From positions 1 through 37,527 of the forward strand of contig WHTW01000070.1 in assembly GCA_009377525.1 (NCBI GenBank): a stretch of 37,527 nt of DNA, read 5' to 3'. This document shows positions 23,425-30,910 of this stretch, piece after piece (position 1 is the stretch's first letter; every line of letters begins with the position of its first letter). Made by a program: the position numbers and the translations under genes. Origin of the DNA: Rhodospirillales bacterium (GTDB lineage Bacteria; Pseudomonadota; Alphaproteobacteria; Reyranellales; Reyranellaceae). Under the pieces are notes generated by a model that was not told the origin of the DNA, ran no database searches, and saw nothing but the letters and a program-made list of their open reading frames with translations.

Positions 23425-24915
23425 TCAGATCAGGGCGTGCACGATGCCAAGGCCAGCGAGCAGGCCGAACGTCATGACCATGACGGTGAGAAAACCGATC
23501 GCCATGACCAGAGCCGCGAACAGCGGAACCAGCAACAGCCCCAAGGCCCCGACCACGAGGGCGCGCAGCGGGTGCGCGGCGAGGGTCGCGAGGTCGACGG
23601 TCCGCCCGCCGCGCGGGGCGGCGCCCATGGCGCTGAGACGCGCCAGGCGCTTGCTCGTCGGCGGCGTCAGCGCCAACGCCAGGCTGCGCCGGTCGGTGAC
23701 GGCGCGACGAGTGGTCGTCGGCGCGGCGATGAACAGATAGGCAAATGCCTCGCCGCCGGGAGGCGGATCCGCCGCTCCGATCCTCTCCAGGGCCTTGGCG
23801 AAGGCTTCCGGATTTCGTCCGAGCTTCACGGTGCGGGCGTCGGTCCAATAGCAGCGGTTGCGCCATAGCAACGCCATGGGCGGCCCCAGGAACAAGGCCG
23901 TCCAGAGGAACAGGATGAGCTTGTAGAATATCGAGGCCAGATAGAAGGGCAGCAAAAGGAACTGCACCAGCTTGGCCACGAGCTTGGGCGCCTTGCCGGC
24001 GATCTTGTCGAGGTCGGGAAGGGTGTCGGCCTCGAGACCCTCTTCCAGGCCCTCGCCGACGCGTCCCAGGGCATCGCCGCCGGTCCGTCGGGTCACCGAG
24101 ACCATCAGCAACCCACCCAGGGTACGCCAGGCCGACCAGCGCAGGGGCAGATCGAGCACGGTGAGGAAAAATCCCAGCGTGCGGAACACCGCCAGGATGC
24201 CTGTCGCGGCGTGCAGATCTCCGGCCCCGATCGCGGAGACCAGGCGCGCGGCGACGGCCTCGGTTTCGCTGCGATCCAGGCTGTCGAGCATTCCGCGCGT
24301 GAAAAGCACGACGCCCTTGTCGTGCGAGCCCAGCGCGGCGGCGTTGACGATCGGCGTGTCGATCATGAAGAGCGACGGCGTCGGCGCACCGGCGCCAATC
24401 GCGACCTCCGCGACGATGTTGCCAAGCTGCCGTTCCTCGAAGTCATCGAGCTTCGCGGGCCTCGCCTTCAGGCGCATGATGAAGTCCTGGCTGCTGCTCC
24501 GGCCAAAAAGGCCGCGCAACCAGAGCCAGACGAGCATTCCGGCGAGCAGGGCAGGAATCGCGGCGGGCGCCAGCCGGGCCAGCGGCTGGGCCAATAGCGC
24601 CATGTCGCCCAGACCGTTCACCCGATCCAGGGTCTCCGAAAGTCGATCGAAGTTGGCGAGCTGCGCCGCGACAAAGTCATGAATCAGCGCGATGCCGCCA
24701 AGAGCCAGGGCATCGACCACACCGAGGGCGGCGACGAGATGCAGGAGGCCACCCAGGACCAGCAACACGATCGGCGTGATGATGGTGCTCAGCACCAAAC
24801 CCACACCCGCCGAAACCAATGCGCAGACGCTCGCGACAATCCACGCGGCGCGGCGCCGGCGAATGAGCTCGTCGTAGAAGGTGGTCCTTTTCGTCGACGC
24901 CGGTGCCTCGCTCAC
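23425..24915 (-). CDS. M48/HtpX-like membrane protein lacking the zinc site
   Basis: A 496-residue membrane protein. The start is a GTG (MSEAPASTK) placed 16 bp after the lysE stop. Two hydrophobic stretches at about 24-80, one at 118-136, and more at 243-275, 316-352 and near the C-terminus surround a region that follows the M48 peptidase pattern step by step: PTPSLFMIDTPIVNAAALGS (178-197), VVLFTRGMLDSLDRSETEAV, then the helix where HExxH belongs. Here that helix reads RLVSA at 224-228. The downstream Glu ligand of the usual EAD is replaced in RCYWTDA (Thr358), and the conserved HP is TP near 418. All three zinc ligands are gone while the fold landmarks remain, so this is probably a non-catalytic pseudo-protease. 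It is likely cotranscribed with lysE. Function unknown. Confidence 0.8.
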   Translation of the reverse strand: MSEAPASTKRTTFYDELIRRRRAAWIVASVCALVSAGVGLVLSTIITPIVLLVLGGLLHLVAALGVVDALALGGIALIHDFVAAQLANFDRLSETLDRVNGLGDMALLAQPLARLAPAAIPALLAGMLVWLWLRGLFGRSSSQDFIMRLKARPAKLDDFEERQLGNIVAEVAIGAGAPTPSLFMIDTPIVNAAALGSHDKGVVLFTRGMLDSLDRSETEAVAARLVSAIGAGDLHAATGILAVFRTLGFFLTVLDLPLRWSAWRTLGGLLMVSVTRRTGGDALGRVGEGLEEGLEADTLPDLDKIAGKAPKLVAKLVQFLLLPFYLASIFYKLILFLWTALFLGPPMALLWRNRCYWTDARTVKLGRNPEAFAKALERIGAADPPPGGEAFAYLFIAAPTTTRRAVTDRRSLALALTPPTSKRLARLSAMGAAPRGGRTVDLATLAAHPLRALVVGALGLLLVPLFAALVMAIGFLTVMVMTFGLLAGLGIVHALI

Positions 24916-24931
24916 GGCCGGGACACCTGCC

Positions 24932-25558
24932 TCAGTGGTCGGACAGGACCAACCGCACGCCGAGCAGGGCCAGCGCTCCGCCCATGACGCGATCAAGCCA
25001 AATCTTGGCGCGACGGTAGAAGGCCCGCGCCGGCCCGCCCGAGAACAGGAGCGCCAGCACGGCGAACCAAGTGAACTCGTTGACCGCGACGATGGCCAGT
25101 ACCGCGCTGTCCATCCAGCCAGGCATGTCTTGCGGCAGCACCGACAGGAAGATGCTGCCGAAGAACACCATGATCTTGGGATTGCTGAGCTGCAGCAGCA
25201 GGGCGCGCAGGAAGCCCTGCCAGCCGGTCATGTGGGCCGTGCGGTCCACCGCGATCTCCGGCAGCGGATCCCTCGCGTGGCGCCAGATCATGACGGCGAG
25301 ATAGAGCAGGAAGAGCGCGCCGCCGATGCGGAAGGCGACGTACAGCCATTCGAACTGGGCGAACAGCGCCTGCAGGCCGTAGAGCGCCGCCGCGGCCCAG
25401 GCAAGCGCCCCCATCATCATGGCGAAGGCGGCCAGCAATCCGCCGCGCCGGCCGGCGACGGCCGCCGTCTGGATCACCAGCACCGTCGACGGTCCCGGAC
25501 TCGCCACCGCCAGCAGATGCACGACAGCGAGGCCGAACAGGGCGACGACGTACTCCAC
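24932..25558 (-). CDS. LysE/RhtB-family amino acid exporter
   Basis: A 208-residue inner-membrane protein with about six helices. The N-terminal HLLAVASPGPSTVLVIQTAA block with its SPGP motif and the central LLLQLSNPKIMVFFGSIF are signatures of the LysE/RhtB family, which exports amino acids such as lysine, threonine, homoserine or branched-chain derivatives. It lies 19 bp downstream of ilvH on the same strand, so export of a branched-chain amino acid or intermediate is a reasonable guess from context only. The M48-like gene follows within 16 bp. Confidence 0.9.
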   Translation of the reverse strand: MEYVVALFGLAVVHLLAVASPGPSTVLVIQTAAVAGRRGGLLAAFAMMMGALAWAAAALYGLQALFAQFEWLYVAFRIGGALFLLYLAVMIWRHARDPLPEIAVDRTAHMTGWQGFLRALLLQLSNPKIMVFFGSIFLSVLPQDMPGWMDSAVLAIVAVNEFTWFAVLALLFSGGPARAFYRRAKIWLDRVMGGALALLGVRLVLSDH

Positions 25559-25577
25559 TACGGCCGCCCGACGGGGA

Positions 25578-26090
25578 TCACAGCGCTTCCCCGCCGCGCG
25601 ACATGGCGACGATGCCAGTGCGACCGAGCTCGACCAGGCCGAGACTTTCCATCAGGCCGACGAAAGTCCGCACCTTGTCGGACGTGCCGGTGACCTCGAA
25701 GACGAAGGAATCGGTCTTGGCGTCGATCACCTTGGCGCGGAACACATCGGCAAGCCTCAGCGCCTCGACACGCTTGTCGCCGGTGCCCTTGACCTTCACG
25801 AGCGCCAGTTCGCGCTCGATGTGCGGGCCCTCGACGGTAAGGTCGCGCACCTTGTGGACCGGCACCAGCCGGTCGAGCTGGGCCTTGATCTGCTCGATCA
25901 CCATGGGCGTGCCCGCCGTCACGATGGTGATGCGGGAAAGGTTCTCCTTGGCGTCGGTCTCGGCCACGGTGAGGCTCTCGATGTTGTAGCCGCGCCCCGA
26001 GAACAGGCCGACCACGCGCGCCAGGATGCCGGGCTCGTTGTCGACCAGCACCGAGATGGTGTGGCTGGAGGTCATCTGCGGCGCGTTCAC
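25578..26090 (-). CDS. ilvH: Acetolactate synthase small (regulatory) subunit
   Basis: A 170-residue regulatory subunit that activates acetohydroxyacid synthase and confers valine feedback inhibition. The N-terminal ACT domain (about 10-85) opens with HTISVLVDNEPGILARVVGL and GRGYNIESLTVAET, including the conserved GILARV/NxxS positions that form the valine site. The C-terminal half contains HKVRDLT and RELALVKVKG, then the FVFEVTGTSDKV block. The length is normal. The ATG overlaps the ilvI stop as ATGA, so subunit synthesis is coupled. Confidence 0.96.
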   Translation of the reverse strand: MNAPQMTSSHTISVLVDNEPGILARVVGLFSGRGYNIESLTVAETDAKENLSRITIVTAGTPMVIEQIKAQLDRLVPVHKVRDLTVEGPHIERELALVKVKGTGDKRVEALRLADVFRAKVIDAKTDSFVFEVTGTSDKVRTFVGLMESLGLVELGRTGIVAMSRGGEAL

Positions 26091-27856
26091 ACCAGCACCA
26101 TGCCTTCCTCCGACACCGGCTTGGCGGCGCGGTCGTCGGGCCCCAGCAGCATGTCGTAGTGAGCGGCGCCCGAGGGAATCATCGGGAAGCAGTTCTCGGT
26201 CTTGTCGACCAGCACGTCGACGACCACCGGCTTCTTGATGTCGATCATCTGCTTGATCGTGTCGTCGAGCTTGGCCGGGTCATGGCAGCGCAGGCCGACC
26301 GCGCCGAACGCCTCGGCGAGCTTCACGAAGTCGGGCAGCGATTCCATGTAGCTCTCGGAATAGCGGCCGCCATGCAGCAGCTCCTGCCACTGGCGCACCA
26401 TGCCCATGTACTGGTTGTTCAGGATGAAGATCTTCACCGGCAGGCGGTACTGCGCCACCGTCGAGAGCTCCTGGATGTTCATCATGATCGAGGCCTCGCC
26501 CGCCACGTCGATGACCAGCGCATCGGGGTGGGCGATCTGCACGCCCATCGCCGACGGGAAGCCGTAGCCCATGGTGCCGAGCCCGCCCGAGGTCATCCAG
26601 CGGTTGGGCTGCTCGAACTTCAGGAACTGCGCCGCCCACATCTGGTGCTGGCCCACTTCGGTGGTGATGTAGTGGTCCTTGTCCTTGATGTGGTGATAGA
26701 GGCGTTCGAGCGCGTACTGCGGCTTGATCGTCTCCTTGTCCTGCTTGTAGGCGAGGCAGTTGCGCGCCCGCCACTTGTCGATCTCGGCCCACCACGCCTT
26801 CAGCGCCTTGTGGTCGACCTTCGGCTGCTTGGCCTTCCACACACGGATCATGTCCTCCAGCACGTGGCCGGCGTCACCCACGATCGGCAGATCGACGCGC
26901 ACGTTCTTGTTGATCGAGCTGGGGTCGATGTCGACGTGGATCTTCTTCGACTTGGGCGAGAACTCGGCCAGCTTGCCGGTGATGCGGTCATCGAAGCGCG
27001 CGCCGATGTTGATCATCACGTCGCAGTGATACATCGCCAGATTGGCTTCGTAGGTGCCGTGCATGCCCAGCATGCCGAGGAACTGCTTGTCCGATGCCGG
27101 GAAGGTGCCGAGCCCCATCAGTGTGTTGGTGATGGGATAGCCCGTCGTGTGCACGAACTGCGTCAGCAGCTTCGACGCCTTCGGCCCCGCATTCACGATG
27201 CCGCCACCGGCATAGAAGATCGGCCGCTTGGCCCCCGCGATCAGCTCGATCGCCTCCTCGACCTTCTTCAGCTCGGGCTTCACCTGCGGGCGGTAGCTCT
27301 TGTGCTGCACCGGCTTCTTGGGCGCCACGTAGTCGTGCTTGTTCATCAGCACGTCCTTGGGCAGGTCGATCACCACCGGCCCGGGACGGCCCGAGCGGGC
27401 GACGTAGAAGGCCTCGTGGACGGTGCGCGCCAGATCGTCGACGGCCTTCACCAGGTAGTTGTGCTTGGTGCAGGGTCGCGTGATGCCGGTCGTGTCGGCT
27501 TCCTGGAAGGCGTCGTTGCCGATCAGATGCGTCGGCACCTGGCCGGTGAGGCAGACGATGGGAACCGAATCCATCAAGGCGTCGGTGAGGCCGGTCACGG
27601 CATTGGTGGCACCCGGACCCGACGTCACCAGCACCACGCCGACCCTGCCGGTCGAGCGCGCATAGCCCTCGGCGGCATGCACCGCGGCCTGCTCGTGGCG
27701 CACCAGGATGTGGCGCAGCCGGTTCTGCTTGAAGAGGGAATCGTAGATCGGAAGGACCGCGCCGCCCGGATAGCCGAAGACGACCTCGACTTCCTCGTCG
27801 ATCAGGGCTTTCACCAGCAGATCGGCGCCAGTCGTGGCGGACTCCTCGGGCTTCAT
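26087..27856 (-). CDS. ilvI: Acetolactate synthase large (catalytic) subunit
   Basis: A 589-residue thiamine diphosphate enzyme that condenses pyruvate with pyruvate or 2-oxobutyrate, the first common step of branched-chain amino acid synthesis. The catalytic glutamate is Glu55 in LVRHEQAAVHAAEGYARS. The FAD/central domain contains GLGTFPASDKQFLGMLGMHGT. The C-terminal diphosphate-binding motif reads VAGEASIMMNIQEL, where Glu stands for the usual Asp of GDGS, a variant I believe is common in alphaproteobacteria. The start MKPEESA has GAGAGGAG about 10 bp upstream; the frame is open for 33 further codons, but that stretch covers the promoter and hairpin. The equivalent name ilvB is also used. 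Confidence 0.96.
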   Translation of the reverse strand: MKPEESATTGADLLVKALIDEEVEVVFGYPGGAVLPIYDSLFKQNRLRHILVRHEQAAVHAAEGYARSTGRVGVVLVTSGPGATNAVTGLTDALMDSVPIVCLTGQVPTHLIGNDAFQEADTTGITRPCTKHNYLVKAVDDLARTVHEAFYVARSGRPGPVVIDLPKDVLMNKHDYVAPKKPVQHKSYRPQVKPELKKVEEAIELIAGAKRPIFYAGGGIVNAGPKASKLLTQFVHTTGYPITNTLMGLGTFPASDKQFLGMLGMHGTYEANLAMYHCDVMINIGARFDDRITGKLAEFSPKSKKIHVDIDPSSINKNVRVDLPIVGDAGHVLEDMIRVWKAKQPKVDHKALKAWWAEIDKWRARNCLAYKQDKETIKPQYALERLYHHIKDKDHYITTEVGQHQMWAAQFLKFEQPNRWMTSGGLGTMGYGFPSAMGVQIAHPDALVIDVAGEASIMMNIQELSTVAQYRLPVKIFILNNQYMGMVRQWQELLHGGRYSESYMESLPDFVKLAEAFGAVGLRCHDPAKLDDTIKQMIDIKKPVVVDVLVDKTENCFPMIPSGAAHYDMLLGPDDRAAKPVSEEGMVLV

Positions 27857-27883
27857 GACACGGGTCTCCTCTCTGACAAATGT

Positions 27884-27907
27884 GCCGCAAAATGGGGGTT
27901 TTGCGGC
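27884..27907. promoter_or_regulatory. Perfect hairpin at the 5' end of the ilvI transcript
   Basis: Arms GCCGCAAAA and TTTTGCGGC pair perfectly over 9 bp around a 6-nt loop. The hairpin begins a few bases after the expected transcription start of ilvI, 28 bp before the ATG. I see no leader peptide rich in Leu, Ile or Val codons, so classical attenuation is not supported. It may be an operator or a 5' mRNA stabiliser. Confidence 0.5.
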
Positions 27908-27916
27908 GGCGCGGAA

Positions 27917-27943
27917 AGTATAGGCCGTGCTGGGAGGAATCAA
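27917..27943 (-). promoter_or_regulatory. Candidate ilvI promoter
   Basis: On the minus strand TATACT (27922-27917) is a good -10. TTGATT (27943-27938) is a fair -35 at 15 bp, or GTTGAT at 16 bp. Transcription would start near 27910, just upstream of the hairpin. Confidence 0.35.
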
Positions 27944-27968
27944 CCCAAATCGCACGAAACGTAAAGTT

Positions 27969-28892
27969 TCAGGCCTCGGTTTTGGTCAATAATTTCTCAG
28001 TTTGCTCCAAGCTTAGGTCTGAGGTCGAATCGACCACTACATCTGGTGCCATCTGATGACGGAACCACGTCATCTGGCGCTTTGCGTATTGGCGCGTGTG
28101 GTCGATGCCGATTCGGCGCGCGTCCTCGAGGCTGAGCTGGCCACGGAAGTGGGCGAACACCTCGGATGCGCCGTGCGCCTTCAATCCGGGCCAGCGCGGA
28201 TCGGGCGCGCGATCGAACACGTGGCGCACTTCGGCCAGCACACCGGAGGCGAGCATCGCGTCAAAGCGCTTCTCGATGCGGTCCCTGAGCCAGCCGCGCT
28301 CCGGCGCCAGCAGCACCGTGACGAAGTGCCAGCGCGACGGCTCGCCCTCGCCGGCCTGCCAGGTGCTGAGCGGCCGGCCTGTAGCGACCCACACTTCCCA
28401 GGCACGGACATGGCGTTGGCGGTCGCCGGGCTTTAGCCGGGCGACGATTGCCGGATCCTTCTCGGCAAGGCGCGCGCGAAATGCGTCCGCACCCAACGAT
28501 ATCCATTCGGAATTGGCCTGGTCGCGCAGGCCGGCCGGCGTATCGGGGATGGTCGCGATGCCCTGCATCAGGGTCCGCAAATAAAGGCCCGAGCCGCCGC
28601 ACAGGATGGGCGTGCGGCCCTCGGCCAGGCAGCGCTCGATCTCGACGTCGGCAAGTGCGCGCCAGCGCGCCGTCGACAGGGTCTCGCTGAGCGGCAGGAC
28701 GCCATAGAGCGCGTGCGGCACGCGGCTGCGTTCCGCCTCGCTCGGCTGCGCCGTCAGGATCGGGAAGGCGTCATAGGTCTGCATGGCATCGGCGTTGATC
28801 ACGGTGCCGCGATGCCGTTCGGCAAGCGCGAGCGCCAGCGCCGACTTGCCGCTGGCGGTCGGGCCGGTGACGACGATGACGGGCCGATCCAT
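27969..28892 (-). CDS. miaA: tRNA dimethylallyltransferase
   Basis: A 307-residue enzyme that transfers a dimethylallyl group to the N6 of adenosine 37 in tRNAs reading UNN codons. The P-loop GPTASGKS is at 10-17, followed by VINADAMQTYDAFPILTAQP, which contains the conserved substrate-binding Asp/Gln. GGSGLYLRTLMQG, GDRQRHVRAWEV and the C-terminal RRIGIDHTRQYAKRQMTWFRHQ are all typical. The start is placed at MDRPVIVVTG; the frame is open well upstream, but that sequence lies over serB and has no family match. The gene is divergent from serB by 55 bp and upstream of ilvI on the same strand, separated by 112 bp. Confidence 0.95.
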   Translation of the reverse strand: MDRPVIVVTGPTASGKSALALALAERHRGTVINADAMQTYDAFPILTAQPSEAERSRVPHALYGVLPLSETLSTARWRALADVEIERCLAEGRTPILCGGSGLYLRTLMQGIATIPDTPAGLRDQANSEWISLGADAFRARLAEKDPAIVARLKPGDRQRHVRAWEVWVATGRPLSTWQAGEGEPSRWHFVTVLLAPERGWLRDRIEKRFDAMLASGVLAEVRHVFDRAPDPRWPGLKAHGASEVFAHFRGQLSLEDARRIGIDHTRQYAKRQMTWFRHQMAPDVVVDSTSDLSLEQTEKLLTKTEA

Positions 28893-28947
28893 GGCGGGCG
28901 AAATGACCTGCTTGGCCCGCGATTGTAAATGAGCGATTAACGACCGC

Positions 28948-29829
28948 GTGAAAAACGTCCTCGTCCTGATCTCCACTCCGGCCCATCCCGCGCTCAACGA
29001 CGGTGCCATCAAGAACGCCGTCGCCGTACTGCAGGCACAGGGCGTCACGGTCGGCACGCCCGTGTGGCTGGCGCCGGAGATCGCCTGCGACATTCCCTTC
29101 GACGGCGACGCCAGGCCGGTCGCCATGACGTCAATCGACGCGGTGGTGGTGCCTGCAGCGGGCCGACGCAAGAAGCTGCTCGTGGCCGACATGGAATCGA
29201 CCATGATCGAAAACGAGATGCTGGACGAGCTGGCCGAGTTTTTGGGCCTGCGCGACAAGATCGCGGCCATCACCGCGCGCGCCATGAACGGCGAGATCGA
29301 CTTCGCCGGCGCCTTGAACGAGCGGGTCGGGCTGCTCAAGGGCCTCGACGTGGCGAGGCTCGACGAGGCGGCCAGGCGCATCCGCTACGTGCCCGGCGGC
29401 GCCACCCTGGTGGCGACCATGAAGCAGCACGGCGGCCATTGTGCATTGGTGTCGGGCGGCTTCACCCATTTCACGGCCATGGCGCACAAGGCGCTGGCCT
29501 TCGATTCCCATGCCGCCAATGGCCTGCAGCATGACGGCCGCACGCTGTCCGGCACGGTCGATCTGCCGATCCTGGGCAAGGAGGCCAAGCTCGCCACCCT
29601 GCAGCGGCTGGCGGCCGAGCTCGGGCTGTCGCCCGCCGACGCCGTGACCGTGGGCGACGGCGCCAACGACCTGCCGATGCTGAAGGCGGCGGGCCTGGGC
29701 GTTGCCTTCCACGCCAAGCCCGTGGTGGCGGCCGAGGTGCCGGCCCGCATCGATCACGGCGACCTCACCGCGCTCCTCTACCTGCAGGGCTATCGCCGCA
29801 CCGATTTCGTCGAAAGGACCGACCCATGA
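28948..29829 (+). CDS. serB: Phosphoserine phosphatase
   Basis: A 293-residue HAD-superfamily phosphatase for the last step of serine synthesis. An N-terminal regulatory-type region (1-75) precedes the HAD core. Motif I is DMEST (81-85): the nucleophile Asp81 is intact, but the usual second Asp is Glu83. Motif II is SGGFT (169-173), Lys211 fits motif III, and motif IV is GDGAND (236-241). RAMNGEIDFAGALNERVGLLKG is the SerB cap block. The start is a GTG. The stop overlaps the oxidoreductase start as ATGA, so the two are coupled. The Asp-to-Glu change is conservative and may be normal in this lineage. Confidence 0.93.
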   Translation: MKNVLVLISTPAHPALNDGAIKNAVAVLQAQGVTVGTPVWLAPEIACDIPFDGDARPVAMTSIDAVVVPAAGRRKKLLVADMESTMIENEMLDELAEFLGLRDKIAAITARAMNGEIDFAGALNERVGLLKGLDVARLDEAARRIRYVPGGATLVATMKQHGGHCALVSGGFTHFTAMAHKALAFDSHAANGLQHDGRTLSGTVDLPILGKEAKLATLQRLAAELGLSPADAVTVGDGANDLPMLKAAGLGVAFHAKPVVAAEVPARIDHGDLTALLYLQGYRRTDFVERTDP

Positions 29830-30827
29830 CCGACGCCGTCCAGATCGTGCTCGCCAAGCGTCCGGCGGGCGACGTGACCGCCGACTGCTTCCGCGAGGAG
29901 AAGGTGAGCCTGCCCACGCCGGCCGATGGCGAGGTGCTGGTGCGCTCCCGCTTCCTGTCGCTCGATCCCTACATGCGGCCGCGCATGACCGAGCTGCGCT
30001 CCTACACGCCGCCCTTCGAGCTCGACAAGCCATTGACCGGCGGCTCGGTGGGCGAGGTAGCCGAGTCGAAGAACCCGCGTTTCGCCAAGGGCGACACGGT
30101 GATGGGCATGCTGAACTGGGCGAGCCACACGCTCCATGACGGCAAGGGCCTGCGCAAGATCGATCCCGCGGCCGCGCCCCTGTCGGCCCATCTCGGCGTG
30201 CTGGGCATGCCCTCCTTCACCGCTTGGTACGGCGTCCGGCACATCTGCAAGCCCAAGGCGGGCGAGACGGTGTTCGTGTCGGCGGCGACCGGCGCGGTCG
30301 GCCAGGTGGCGGGCCAGCTCGCCAAGCTTGCCGGTGCGCGCGTCGTGGGCTGCGCTGGCGGCGAGGACAAGTGCGCCTGGGCGGTGCGCGAGGCGGGCTA
30401 CGACGCCTGCTTCAACCACAAGACCGAGCACGATGTCGGCGCCGTGCTCGACAAGCTCTGCCCACAGGGCATCGATGCCGACTTCGAGAATGTCGGCGGC
30501 AAGATCTTCCACGCCGTGTTCGAACGGCTGAACAATTTCGGCCGCGTGGCCTTCTGCGGCGCGATCTCGGAATACCAGGACCAGACGCCGATGGCCGGCC
30601 CGCCGAAGATGTTCACCATCGTGCAGCGGCGGCTCACCCTGCAGGGCTTCATCGTCTCCGATCACGTCGCGCTGATGGGCGAGTTCGTGAGCGAGATCGG
30701 CGGGCTGGTGAAGGAAGGCAAGCTCAAGAGCCGCGAGACCGTGGTCGACGGCCTCGCCCGCGCTCCGCAGGCCTTCATGGGCCTGCTGAAGGGCGAGAAC
30801 TTCGGCAAACTGGTGGTGCAGGTCTAA
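29826..30827 (+). CDS. NADP-dependent MDR oxidoreductase (curcumin/leukotriene B4 reductase-like)
   Basis: A 333-residue zinc-free medium-chain reductase of the group that reduces the double bond of enones (E. coli CurA, mammalian prostaglandin reductase). RSRFLSLDPYMRPRM near the N-terminus, LGMPSFTAWYGV, and the nucleotide loop VSAATGAVGQVAGQLAKLAG are typical, as is FENVGGKIFHAVFERLNNFGRVAFCGAIS. No zinc ligands are present. It overlaps serB by four bases. As far as I recall, this gene is not usually part of the serB-degP neighbourhood, so it was probably inserted there. Its physiological substrate is unknown. Confidence 0.9.
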   Translation: MTDAVQIVLAKRPAGDVTADCFREEKVSLPTPADGEVLVRSRFLSLDPYMRPRMTELRSYTPPFELDKPLTGGSVGEVAESKNPRFAKGDTVMGMLNWASHTLHDGKGLRKIDPAAAPLSAHLGVLGMPSFTAWYGVRHICKPKAGETVFVSAATGAVGQVAGQLAKLAGARVVGCAGGEDKCAWAVREAGYDACFNHKTEHDVGAVLDKLCPQGIDADFENVGGKIFHAVFERLNNFGRVAFCGAISEYQDQTPMAGPPKMFTIVQRRLTLQGFIVSDHVALMGEFVSEIGGLVKEGKLKSRETVVDGLARAPQAFMGLLKGENFGKLVVQV

Positions 30828-30903
30828 CCTCTCCTGGACCGCGCGCGTCCTCGCGCGCCTCATGATTCATGAGCGCGCGACGACGCGCGCGGTCCGGAAG
30901 AGG
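30828..30903. repeat. Palindrome between convergent oxidoreductase and degP genes
   Basis: Arms starting GGACCGCGCGCGTC (30836) and ending GACGCGCGCGGTCC (30895) pair over about 29 bp with one bulged base and one mismatch, around a short loop near 30866. Flanking CCTCT/AGAGG extends the pairing. It lies exactly between two convergent stop codons and can serve as a bidirectional terminator. Its sequence differs from the elements at 4006 and 21265. Confidence 0.8.
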
Positions 30904-30910
30904 ATGAGCG

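Noticed and set aside
27857..27960. Attenuator leader peptide upstream of ilvI
   Set aside because: The only short frame there is continuous with ilvI, has few Ile/Leu/Val codons and no separate stop, and no antiterminator/terminator pair is visible.
26159..27964. Open frame of 601 codons antisense to ilvI
   Set aside because: Low-complexity His/Arg/Val/Asp composition and no family pattern. ilvI is certain.
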